48,758 nt of DNA from Sodiomyces alkalinus F11. Its lineage: Eukaryota > Ascomycota > Sordariomycetes > Glomerellales > Plectosphaerellaceae. Positions 21,988-31,700 of this stretch are shown here, piece after piece. Position numbers and translations under genes: made by a program. The notes beneath the pieces are model-generated. The model saw nothing but the letters and a program-made list of their open reading frames with translations. It ran no database searches and was not told where the DNA came from. Each line of letters begins with the position of its first letter. The stretch's first letter is position 1. Location: contig NW_021167086.1 of the NCBI RefSeq assembly GCF_003711515.1, positions 387,833 to 436,590 of the forward strand, read 5' to 3'.

Positions 21988-22649
21988 CGATATCACCGTA
22001 TCGTTTGTCGGGGGGAGGCGGGGAGAGGGGGGGAGTAAATAAGCGAAGACGCGAAGGGCCGAAGGGTGCTAAAATATTCGCAAAAAAAGGGCTGTAGCGC
22101 ATCACTAGAGTCGAAGTCAGGAAATGGTTCCGTTGCTATTTCGGTTGTCGTTTGCTATACATATTATAGTACAGTTGGCATTGCAACATACATATCCGTA
22201 GATCGGTGTATTCATAATACAGAACAACCCATATCATATTTAACCTCCTTGTTGCTGCCCAGTCGGGGAACGAGGGAAGATCGATTGAGGATGCCACACG
22301 GCCAAGGGCCAACCCAATCACGAGAGGGTTTCGTTTCCGACACCACACCACAAAAACCCCCGACCTGGAAGGGGCAGAGTCTATCCGAACGATCTGTGGG
22401 GTGGCACCAAAGTGCTCGATGCTACCTACAATCCTCGTGTCGTCAGGGGGACGGACGGACGTTGGGCCTCTGGGTGCCGGATTATCCAGTCCGGGCAAGA
22501 CGGAGCGGACTACACGTGAGAGTTCCACGACATGGACCGGGCGTAGGAGACCACTCTGGGCGCCATGCACCTCGCAGTCCGAGGGCACCGATCTACTGCA
22601 GAAACCATGTTCGATCGTCACATTACGGCTGCTGAGAGACCAGGAAAAA

Positions 22650-22673
22650 GGGGGAAAGGGGGAAGGGGGGGGG
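22650..22673 (+). other. G-quadruplex-like G-run cluster
   Basis: Runs of five, five and nine G separated by AAA and AA. The long run can supply two tracts, so a four-tract G-quadruplex is possible on the plus strand. Function unknown. Confidence 0.5.
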
Positions 22674-23753
22674 CCGTACGTGGTCAAATGTAAAATTATA
22701 CGAGAGCCAGCGACATGATGCACGAATAGAGAATGGCGACTGGTTTCCTTGTTGGGGAAATGCGAAGATGCTGTTGCGGACTCTTGACCTGACGTTCTTC
22801 TTGACACGTCCACGATCTGCCCGGCAAATAAATCATGTGCGATTTGGAATGCCTTACATGATTCGGGGGCAGGTGTCACGTTCTCCTCGGCGGAGAAAGA
22901 CTTGTCGGGCAGCGTAGTTCACCGAAGTGGTGAGGCGAGGGCACGGAACCCTGCGGAGTGCGCTCGCGGGTCCCCTATCCGGGCCCCTGGCAAGCTGGAG
23001 CAGAGCAAGTGAGACATGTGGACCTGATACCTAGTGTATGTACAAGGTAATACACGTACTGACCAAGAGACGGCATCTTTGAAGCTGGCTTGTTTGTCTT
23101 CTGACATCAGGAATAAGATGAAGAACCGCAGGGAAGAGTGGATGTCGGGGAGGGATAGAGCGTCACGGGAAAAGCCTTGAATCGGACCGTCCCTTCTCAC
23201 CTGATAATAATCGCTCTGTTCAAACCGGGTCTTTTGGCAAGATGTGATCGAGATCCAGTCGTTGGGTCTGCAGGGCTACGGAGACGATTTCTCCGATGAG
23301 GACCTAACAAGCGAAGCGGCTTAGATTAGGGAAAGACGAAGTGATAATTACCTAGTCAGTCGAAGCCAAAAAGTGGCGCACGGTGTAAAAGTCGCTCCTT
23401 TTTTTTCTTTTTCTTTTTTTTTTCGTTCCTTCACGGCGGCCGGGCGAATTTGGGGGCTGTTAGGCTGGTGAAGTCGGCCGCCGCCTCCACTCGGCTTGCA
23501 CTCGACTAACAGCATGATCGTAAAGTGAAAAGGCGGCGATGGAAGATACCTTACCTAGTGGGCTCAGCGGTGAATCCTTTCGAAGCGAGCAGGGTGGTTC
23601 GGCAGGGCTTCCGGGGTCGTCCCACTTGGCAGAGTCGGGATATTCTTCCAGAGGGCAAGTAAAGAGTCACGAAAGAGGGTCACGATATAGGAAGAGGGGT
23701 ATTTGGAAGGACATGTGCCACCGACGCCCAGTGACCAGGGCCATCGTCGGGTC

Positions 23754-23813
23754 TCAATGGTCAATGGTCAATGGTCAATGGTCGGTCAATGGTCGGTCAA
23801 TGGTCGGTCAATG
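23754..23813. repeat. TCAATGG / TCGGTCAATGG compound array
   Basis: Four TCAATGG units are followed by three copies of the enlarged unit TCGGTCAATGG, the last missing its final G. Confidence 0.93.
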
Positions 23814-24261
23814 TTCAACGGCCCCAATTGATTCAGACCATTACCTCATACCACGCGGATAGCCACGACATTGGGCTTGAGGGGAAAAGACGGGAAAACG
23901 TTTCAGTTTCAGACCGATAATGTCGGCCGAGTCGAAGAATACCTAGAAGAGGGGGTCGGGAAAATGGAATGAGTTTGTTTCCTGCAAGAAGCTTGGGCCT
24001 GACTGTGTGCTGCAGAAAATAGAGAGTACCTAAGGTATGATTCGGAAGTCGGGGGACAAAGAACAGAGAAAAGCCAGATACGGACACAAGAGACAAGAGA
24101 CAAGAGGTGAGCACAGGGACGGGAACAGCACGCACGGACCACTTCCCATATGATGTGCAATTGCCATTGTGGGACCTACCCGCGGGGAAATCTTCGGGTT
24201 CCCTAGCCCCTGGTCCCTGCTTTGTGATGGGGATGGCCCCTGTCTGGACTTGTGAGTTATT

Positions 24262-24306
24262 AAAAATACAAATAAAGATACAAATAAAAATAAAAATAAA
24301 AATAAA
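24262..24306. repeat. A-rich AAATA array
   Basis: Degenerate then regular AAATA/AAAAT units. Confidence 0.85.
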
Positions 24307-24408
24307 CCGTTGATAGCTTCTGGTGGGGCTTCCGTTTCGGGACTTGGTAGCGATAACAGGGGGCAGGTGGGCACGGGCGCTTAGGGGCAGCAGAATGAAA
24401 AATTGTGA

Positions 24409-24730
24409 CCAATGGCATGTTAGCGTATGGCTGGAAGAAAAAAAGTTGCACAACAGCATTTTAGACCAATGAGATGACAGGACACGTGCCGACTCGGCCT
24501 TGGCCATGTACGGGCCGCATACCTTGTAGATTTTCAGCCAATGAGCGGTTTTTTGATGGTGGCACCTGTTCAGGGCAGAGCTTCCATCGACTCACACTCG
24601 CTCGTCTCAGACCTCTCACCTTCAACTCTTCGACCTCTCAACTCGGCCTTCAACACTCTACACCCCTCTTTCGCCGCCTTGCATCCTATCTACCACTCAC
24701 TCTTCGTCGCCACCCTCCATTTCGTTTGCC
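24409..24730 (+). promoter_or_regulatory. Promoter-like block: three CCAAT boxes, E-box, CT-rich leader
   Basis: CCAAT occurs in the same orientation at 24409-24413, 24466-24470 and 24538-24542, each followed by G and a purine. CACGTG lies at 24483-24488. From about 24590 to 24725 the plus strand is rich in CT with many ACTC/CTCTC words, like the 5' leaders of strongly expressed fungal genes, ending at GCCATGGC. CCAAT is bound by the fungal Hap complex. No normal-sized gene follows, so the transcript is unknown. Confidence 0.4.
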
Positions 24731-24874
24731 ATGGCTCGCCTGTCGTTGGGCCGTGAGGGCATTGGACATCAGGTCGCCCAGTCGACGAGAGACGAGAGAT
24801 GTCTATTTTTTGCCTTGCCTTCTCGAGCATGGATCTTTTCCATGACTTCCCCTGTTCCCGGTTGGCGCACATAG
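24731..24874 (+). CDS. Candidate 47-residue ORF downstream of the CCAAT block
   Basis: The ATG has a strong context (GCCATGGC) and directly follows the CT-rich leader. The frame runs 47 codons to TAG at 24872-24874. The product begins MARLSLGREGIGHQ and has no recognised motif. It may be a short peptide, the first exon of a gene whose splicing I cannot see, or an accidental frame in a non-coding RNA. It is listed only because its promoter context is unusually good. Confidence 0.2.
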   Translation: MARLSLGREGIGHQVAQSTRDERCLFFALPSRAWIFSMTSPVPGWRT

Positions 24875-25304
24875 ATGCTGCATAATGATGCTACCTCGGC
24901 ATTGTCTGCCGTGCACCTTATTTTTTTTTAAACTGTTGCGCTCTGCGTTCTGCCATAACCACGGGGTCGTGGAACAAAACCAGTGTGAACGGGATCGTAG
25001 GGAAGAGAAGGGAAGGGAAACGGAAGGGAAGAAGGGAAGTGAGAGAGAGCTCTACTACGACGAACCCTACCTCGGCGGTCATTTGCCGCGTCAGTGTGGG
25101 TAGGTAGGGTAGTCAATGGCGATCGCTTCGGCTAAAGCGCTCGCACACGCACGCACTCCGTTCGAAGGTCCATTCGAAGAGGGCGAACGAACTGAACGGT
25201 GCTGGCTCTCAGACCCTGTGGCCAAGCCAAGGAACGAGGGCCGATAGCGATAGAAGGGGGGGGCCCAGTGCTATTCTTATCCCCCCGCCTTTCTGGCCAC
25301 ATAC

Positions 25305-25315
25305 GTACAACGTAC
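25305..25315. repeat. Dispersed GTACAACGTAC word
   Basis: Exact copy of GTACAACGTAC. Confidence 0.7.
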
Positions 25316-25593
25316 GCCGTCCTTTTCCTACAGGTTTACAGGTTCCGTTCTTACAGCAGACTGGCCTGACCTGATCGCTTTTCCCTCATGGAGGAGCGGG
25401 GCCCGCGTCGGCTGTTGGGCGTATCATGATCCGTCATCGGCCGTGCAAGTGCTACGCCGCCGAATCACACACATGTTTCCCAACGAGCAACCATGCATAT
25501 ACTACCAAGGGCTACCAAGGGGGAGCAGAGAGCAGAGAGAGGAACAGACAGGGGACAGAGGGGTGACAGGTCGTGCTCCCCCGACGTGCAGGT

Positions 25594-25635
25594 GTACGTT
25601 GTATGAAAAAGTACACTGCATAAGGTACGTTGTAT
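25594..25635. repeat. Two copies of GTACGTTGTAT
   Basis: GTACGTTGTAT at 25594-25604 and again at 25625-25635, the inverted form of the dispersed word with a changed last base. Confidence 0.7.
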
Positions 25636-26078
25636 GATCCCATAATTATTTCCCGTTCACCTTCTTCCACGTACATAACCTTCTGTAGGCGCCCGCATCG
25701 ATCCCCAAGTCCCTCCCCTTCCCCCCTTTTGCGACTTGTGACATATTGCCCTCCCCCCAGCATAGCGATTTCAATGTGTTTCGTTTTCGTCTCTGCTCAA
25801 CGTCTCTGTCCAAGTGCTGTCTCTTGAAGAGAGAGCAAACCAAAAAGGGAAAAAGGAAAAGGAAAACCCCCCAAACCCGAAATATTCACTTCGTCCTCGC
25901 TGGTCGCAAATACTCTCAGCGAAACAAAACCCCCCAGGTAAAACCCTAGAAGAGTGCTGGCAACGGCTGTGGGGAACAAGAGGAAACAGTCCCGTGCAAA
26001 CTGGGTCAAATTATCTGCTGCAAAATTGCAGCCCGAATTCTCTTGACTCTCCCGGATTATCAAGGATAGGAACGCATC

Positions 26079-28852
26079 ATGGTAAGTGACACAAGGCCCT
26101 CTCGACGTCGACCACCCCGTGTGTAAGTGAACTGTCTCGGTTGGGACATGACGGCTGACTCGACATCGCAGGAGTACACATATCAGATGCCCATGAGCCA
26201 ACGGCGGCTACAGCATGAGATGCACCAGAAGACGAATTTGCGAAATGCTTTCTTTGGCTTGAAGAGTGAGCCGCAGGATCGGCCCATCTCAGTAGCCACC
26301 GAGTTTGTGGATACGGATTGGGATGAGGAGCTGATGAGCGAAGCCGAGGACAACTCACCTCGCCATAGCCTGCAGTCGGTAGGTCTCTCTTTTTTTTCTT
26401 CCTTTTTTTTCCTTTTTCTTTTCTTTTTCCTACCTTCACCAGACTCAGGCACAGACTAACGGGCATCCTGTAGTCGGGCGGCCAACCCAGTATTACCACC
26501 CTCTCATCATACGACGAGGTCCACACGCCCGGTTCAGGTCGGAGTCAAGTGTCGAACATCGTGGGTGGCGTACCGCATCACAAAACGGTTATCGAGGGCC
26601 CCCGCGGACCACATCTGTTTTACGCCTCGTCGATACGATCTCACGAGGACCAGGCCATTCTGACCCTGTCGCCCATTACCCCGAAAACACCCCGGCCGTT
26701 CGAGGACGCCATCAGCATCACCATGATGCACGAGCCCCTCCCGTCGACCCGGTCTCTGCCCCCGCGCCGCAGGAACAGCCCGTTCAAGTTTAGCCGCGAA
26801 CCCCTCGACACGTCCAACCTCGTCTCCTGGACGCCCGAGATGGTGGCGCAATCGATGCTCGATGCCGGCATGGAGTTTCAGGTGGCCGAGCGGTTCGTGG
26901 AGAACGACATCACCGGCGCGATTCTCATGACGCTCAAGTTCGAGGACCTGAAGGAGCTGGACATCCAGTCGTTCGGCATCCGGACCAAGGTCTGGAACCA
27001 GATCCAGACCCTCCGCGACAGCCGGCCGAGCTCGCCCCGGGCGCCGACCCCGATCCAGGACGAGCCGAGCAAGGAGGTGAAGAAGGAGAAGCACAAGGAG
27101 GAAGGGGGAAGCTGCGGCGGCGGCATGCAACGGCGCAAGAGCAGCAGGCGGAGGCCAAGGAACCCCTCGCACGACGACATCATCTCCCCGCTCGAGTCGG
27201 TCTCCATCGTGGGCATCGAGCAGGTCATCCCCAAACCGCACTACTGCAGCAAGGGCGAGAACTGCTCCAAGTACCGGAAGCAGCAGCGCTTGATCGAGGC
27301 CTTCAAGAAGGACCACCCCTATGCCGACCTCGAGAGCGGTGCCGTCCTGATCGCCGGCGACCCGGGCAACCCGCTCACGGCAAGGGCGCTGGATCCGTCG
27401 GAGCCCCTGCGGCCCATTTCAGACGCCGTCCCGTCGGTCGTGGCGTCTTCGGACGTCCTCGGGCCCGGCGGCATGCCTCCTCTGCAGTACCTGCAGGAGG
27501 CGGCTCTTCGCAACGTCCAGGCGAGGGACGCGCAGGAGAACGTGAGGCGGTTCCTCGACTTCCAGCAGTCCGCCTCCAACGAGGTGCCCCCTACTCCTCC
27601 TTTCGAGATCAAGCCCCCCATGCAAGCTCCCAAGGAAGGCCTGCGTGCGCTCCCCAAACTGTCCATCCCGGGCGGGCAGTCGGTTCGCGCCGAGCCCACG
27701 AGGGCATCCCAGGCGGCCCAGTCGGCACACCCCCAGCAGCAGCAGCAGCAGCAGCAGCAGTCGTTTGTGCCATACCGCATGGAAAAGGCGGACCCGCGTT
27801 CGCCTGACCTGCAAACCCCTACCAACCCTTACCGTTTCGGAACTCCCTTCTCCGAGGTGGACGTCCCCGTCACGGCCATCCCTCTCGATCGCATCGAGCG
27901 GAACGCGTCGCAGTCGGTCCCGCCCGACATGAACTACCACCACGTCACCTCGGTGGTGACCCAAGCTCCTCCCCCTCGCGCCCTGTCCCGGACGTCTGCG
28001 CGCCGGCCGTCATTCCCCGTCATGCCGGCCCTGGAAGAGAACGCGCCCACACCCGTGGCACGGACTTCGCCCAAGACCGTTTCTCCCCAACGGGCTGCCT
28101 CCCGGCCTCAGCCACCTCTCCAAGCGCCGCCACGTGCCAATTACGCCTGGAGCTCCTCCACGTCGGTAGACAAGACCAAAATCGTCCCGGCGCAGGAAGC
28201 CGCGCCGTCCTCGTCGTCCTCGTCGTCCACCGTCGCAACCCAGCCTTCCTCTCTCGCCAGCGCCACAACCCTCACGAGCAGCCCTGACGGGTATAACGCC
28301 GCCGACAACGCCGCCAACGGCATCGCGTTCCAAGGCCCCATGAAGAAGCGCAAGACGCGCATGCTGCGGCACGAGTGGCAAGACGGCTACTTCACGCTCA
28401 AGGGCACCCGGCTCGCGATGCACAAGGACGCGTTCCACATGGACCGGACGCTCGAGTACGTCGACATTGACGACTACGCCATTGCGTGCTCGTCGCTGGC
28501 GAGCCAGTCGAAGCTCAGCGCGGCGTTCAAGCGCGTGCACCTGACCTCGGGGAGCAAGGACACCAGCAGCATCGGGGCGTTCGCGTTCCAGCTGATCCCG
28601 CAGGAGAAGAACGGGCACGGGGTGGCGGCGAGGCTGCGGAAGCGCGAGTCGTCGGGGTTTTACGCGTTTGCGTCGTCGTCGTCGTCGGGGGCGAGCGCGG
28701 CGGAGGGGGCGAATGGGACGGGGAAGACGCATCATTTTGCGGTGAAGAATCGCGATGAGAGGATTGATTGGATGAGGGAGCTCATGCTTGCGAAGGCGCT
28801 GCGGCAGAAGGGGGAGGGGTTTGAGGTGAGTGTCAACGGGAACATGATTTGA
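26079..28852 (+). CDS. SAM and PH domain scaffold protein, 862 aa, start codon on its own exon
   Basis: Exons 26079-26081 (ATG only), 26172-26378 and 26474-28852. The start codon is followed at once by GTAAGT; the acceptor is TCGCAG. Intron 2 (95 bases) has a long T/C tract just after its donor and a GACTAAC branch point. The joined reading frame stays open throughout (863 codons). A SAM domain lies at about residues 186-252 (VSWTPEMVAQSMLDAGM ... SFGIRTKVWNQIQTLR). A Cys-containing block follows (KPHYCSKGENCSKYRKQQR). The middle is long, Pro/Ser-rich and disordered, with a short Gln run (27737-27759). A PH domain spans about 692-850 (MLRHEWQDGYFTLKGTRLAM ... HHFAVKNRDERIDWMRELM) with a Ser/Ala insertion. 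Such SAM-PH proteins resemble yeast Boi/Pob1 polarity scaffolds but lack the SH3 domain. A role at the cortex or membrane in polarised growth is inferred from family. Confidence 0.88.
27737..27759. repeat. CAG repeat coding a Gln run in the SAM/PH protein
   Basis: A run of about eight CAG codons in the disordered middle of the protein. Confidence 0.8.
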
Positions 28853-29715
28853 GGTCCTTTTTTTTTTTTGTTCCCCTTTTCTTGTTTTGGTCCTGGGAAC
28901 TGAAATGCGTGGATGATGGGAAGGACTTCATGAGGAAGATGAAAGAAGAGAACGAAGAAAAGAAAGAAAAGAAAAAGAAAACAAGAAAAAAAAGGAAAAA
29001 AGAAAGCTTATATGGAACAAGTCAAAATATTGGGCGTTGCTGGGGCTCTCGGGTTGGTTTTCATTAGGGAAGAGATTCTGGACTCTGGGAACCGGACACT
29101 CGCAGGAGCTGTACCACCCTATACTCGCACTCTTTTGTTTTTCTTGTTTTATTTGTTTTATTTGTTTTGTTTTCTCTTCGTCCCCTTCTTCTTCTCATGG
29201 GCTCGGCGTGGCATAGTGATACCTCTTTGTTTTGATGCTTCGCACTCCTTTGCAGTCATGATAGTTAGTTGGCTCGCAGCTACCTAGCGTAGCTGAGTCT
29301 TGAATGGACGGGCGGTACTCTGAAGATTCCGTTTTCCTCTGATCGTGATTGTTGTGTTTGTAGACGTGATGGTATTCCGTGGAAAAGAAATCATATGGGC
29401 ATCGGAGATATAGAACGGTGAATGAATAGTTGATGAAGAGAAATCCAACACGAACAACCCCATGCATGTATAGAAAAGAAATGATACCGAAGAAAGTAGC
29501 CAGTCTATACAACAAGCTCATATTCAGACCAGCGTCTATATCGTACAACGAGAGACCTAGTACACGGAGCATATATACCTACACTCCCCAGCATTCACTT
29601 CTTCTTTCTGTGCCACCTCACACCTTTTCTCCCGTCCTGGCCATCACCAGACATGCCCCTTCTACAATAAAACACGCCCAGTTCATGGACGAGCCTAACC
29701 CGCGAATCCGCCCCC
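28853..29715. other. Convergent 3' flanks, no gene
   Basis: Low-complexity A/G-rich (28940-29005) and T-rich (29130-29190) stretches lie between the SAM/PH and mitoribosomal genes. They probably hold their 3' untranslated regions. No coding features. Confidence 0.6.
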
Positions 29716-30747
29716 CTACACCTTAAACCCCGGCCGCGCACGGATAGAAGCCGCCTCCGCAACAGCCTCCCAATCCACCACCTCCCACCACGCCTCCGCG
29801 AAGGCCTTCTTCCCCCCAACCCCGTAGTCGCGCAGCCAGACATGCTCCCACGTCGAGAGGCAAAGCAGCGGCACAACCTCCAGCGCGCCAGGCGGGCGGG
29901 CCGCCACCTGCTGCGCGCGCTGGCTGCTACGGATGAACCCCGCGGCCGAGCCGTGGGCGCCCGCGGTGTTCATGTCCTGCGGCTGCTGGCGCCAGTGGGC
30001 GCCCGAGTACGGCGTGCCGGCGAGGTAGGTGGTGAGGATGCGGTAGGACGGCTCGGGCTCGGAGGCGCCACCGAGGAGGCCGGACGAGGAGGCCGAGGAG
30101 GATGCGGAGGAGGAGGAAAAGGAGGAAAAGGACGAAGAGCCGGAGCCCGGGGAGGCGGTGGGGCTCTTGACGAGCCAGACGAAGCCGGGGCCGAACATGG
30201 CCGAGGCGGTCAGGACGAGCTCCCGGCGCAGGGTCTCGGGCGAGGAGAAGCTGTGGGAGAGGTCGGCGGCCAGGGCGGACGGCATGGGTTTCGGGGCCGG
30301 CGTGAGGTTCTTGAAGAAGAAGTGCGTGTTGTGGGCCATGGAGGCGTGGTTGAAGATGGGTGCTTGGTCCGGGTCGCGGGCTGTCGCGTGGAGGATCTGT
30401 TTCGTGTCGCGGGTCTCGAGGTCGGTTCCTATTGATTTCGTCAGTATTGGTCAGTGTTTGACTCTGGTCGTGTATCCAATTGTCTTTATTGCCGAGAAGA
30501 GAACTGAAGGACAGGGTAGTTTGGAGTGGAGTGCAAACGAACCTGCCACGAGAGCATTGAGCTTATCCAGAGTATAGGTCATCTGCTGCGTCCACGCCAT
30601 GTGGAAGCCGTCGGGGGAAAAGAGACCCGGCACGCCTTCGGAGTAGTCGTGGTCCAGCTTGGGGACGCTGTGGAGGGAGCGTTGCTGCGAGGCGAGCTGC
30701 GGCGCCAACACGCGCAGGCGTGGTATTCTCACTCGTGACCGGATCAT
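29716..30747 (-). CDS. SOD-fold mitochondrial ribosomal small-subunit protein (mS42/Rsm26-like)
   Basis: Exons 30543-30747 and 29716-30428 with a 114-base intron (donor GTTCGT, acceptor AATAG, phase 1) give 305 residues. The ATG at 30747 begins an Arg-rich, acid-free N-terminus (MIRSRVRIPRLRVLAPQL), typical of a mitochondrial presequence. An upstream extension of the frame was not chosen. The body is an Fe/Mn superoxide dismutase fold: LDKLNAL, FNHASMAHNTHFFF, then late WEHVWLRDYG. The catalytic metal site looks lost: the Asp of the usual DxWEHAY motif is replaced (STWEHVW), and a Ser/Gly-rich insertion sits mid-protein. Fungal mitoribosomes carry two such degenerate SOD-fold proteins, mS42 and mS43; I prefer mS42 but cannot exclude mS43. 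It is divergent from the F-box gene. Confidence 0.8.
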
Positions 30748-31700
30748 GGTGCTCGGTTTCTGAAGGTATGGCGTCGACCCCGAAATGAATTCGTCGTGAG
30801 GGTGAGAGGGAAGAGGCGTTGGGGATCGCTGAATAAAACGGAACCCTCTCCTGACGATGGTACCGCGATGCAACTTTTTTTTTTGGTGGTTCGTCGCGCC
30901 GTGCTTCGGGAGGCTGCATTAGGTAAGCAGGCTGAGGCTGAGGCGGCTTGATTTTATGGGTCGCCGTACTCCCGGTCGTTCACCGAGCATTGTCCAACCA
31001 CATCGCCTCATGCGGCAGACAGACAGGTCACTGCCAAAGCATACAACTGCACTTCGATTTGTTGCCATGATATTCGATCATCTCAATTCGTGTTAGTAGC
31101 TGGGCCGTAGCCGTATGGTAACCGAGCTGGCTAAAGTAAAAACAACAAAACAGGGAGGACTGGGAGACCTAATTTATTCGTTTCCCCAAGGTATATCAGA
31201 GCAAAACTCTCCGTCCTCGTCTTCACCCCCTTAATGCCGCCACCCTCCACTTAGCTCAGAGTCAGCACGATATTTAGGGGGGGGGGGTTGAGTAGAGCGG
31301 CCTATTTCATCCAACGGGACAGTAACTGACGCGGCTCTCCTAGTCTCTGCCCCTATCAACTCTAACTACCTGTGCCGTCCGTGGCTTCAACTTTGAACAC
31401 ATAAGTCCATCTTGGCCAAGGGCGTCAAACTTACGGAGCAGCAATATGCCACCTATATGGATATATAATCAACTCGTCGAGGGTGAGATCACCCGGCCTC
31501 GACGAGAAACCTGGACAAAACAAAAACCTACACACTTGTCGAAGAACAGACTACATACAGCCTTGAACCTGCTCAACCTACCATCATCGTCCATCTCTGC
31601 AAAAGAATTCAAACCTTGCTCTCCTACTTTCGTTTGTTTTCATACAGTATATATATTATATATATATATATATGTATTCTTTTTCGTACATCCTCAGACA
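30748..31700. promoter_or_regulatory. Divergent intergenic region, mitoribosomal / F-box genes
   Basis: This holds promoters and leaders of two divergent genes. An 11-G run lies at 31277-31287. A TA-rich tract at 31647-31675 sits just upstream of the F-box start codon, in its probable leader. An open frame from an ATG at 31446 joins the F-box frame but runs through this TA tract and is unlikely to be coding. Confidence 0.5.
31647..31675. repeat. (TA)n tract in F-box gene leader
   Basis: Interrupted TATATA repeat 26-54 bases before the chosen ATG. Confidence 0.9.

Larger units (their letters stand above)
15416..26078. other. 10.7 kb gene-poor interval
   Basis: I can support no ordinary protein gene here. 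The longest open frames (17636-18391, 22066-22635, 22136-22879, 23833-24507) overlap each other on opposite strands and have erratic composition and no domain or splice pattern. Composition is mixed and not AT-rich, so this is not the RIP type of block seen at the right edge. It contains several microsatellites and minisatellites, repeated GTAC-N3-GTAC words, G-runs and one promoter-like block near 24400-24730. The left part is probably the long 5' leader and promoter of the regulator; the last few hundred bases belong to the SAM/PH gene promoter. Confidence 0.5.

Noticed and set aside
29716..30747. Functional superoxide dismutase
   Set aside because: The Asp of the usual DxWEHAY metal motif is replaced, and the sequence has insertions and a mitochondrial presequence that fit the mitoribosomal SOD-fold proteins.
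31446..31700. In-frame 85-codon N-terminal extension of the F-box protein
   Set aside because: It passes through a TA microsatellite (giving a Tyr/Ile/Val/Phe run) and lacks conserved features; the ATG at 31701 directly follows a typical leader.
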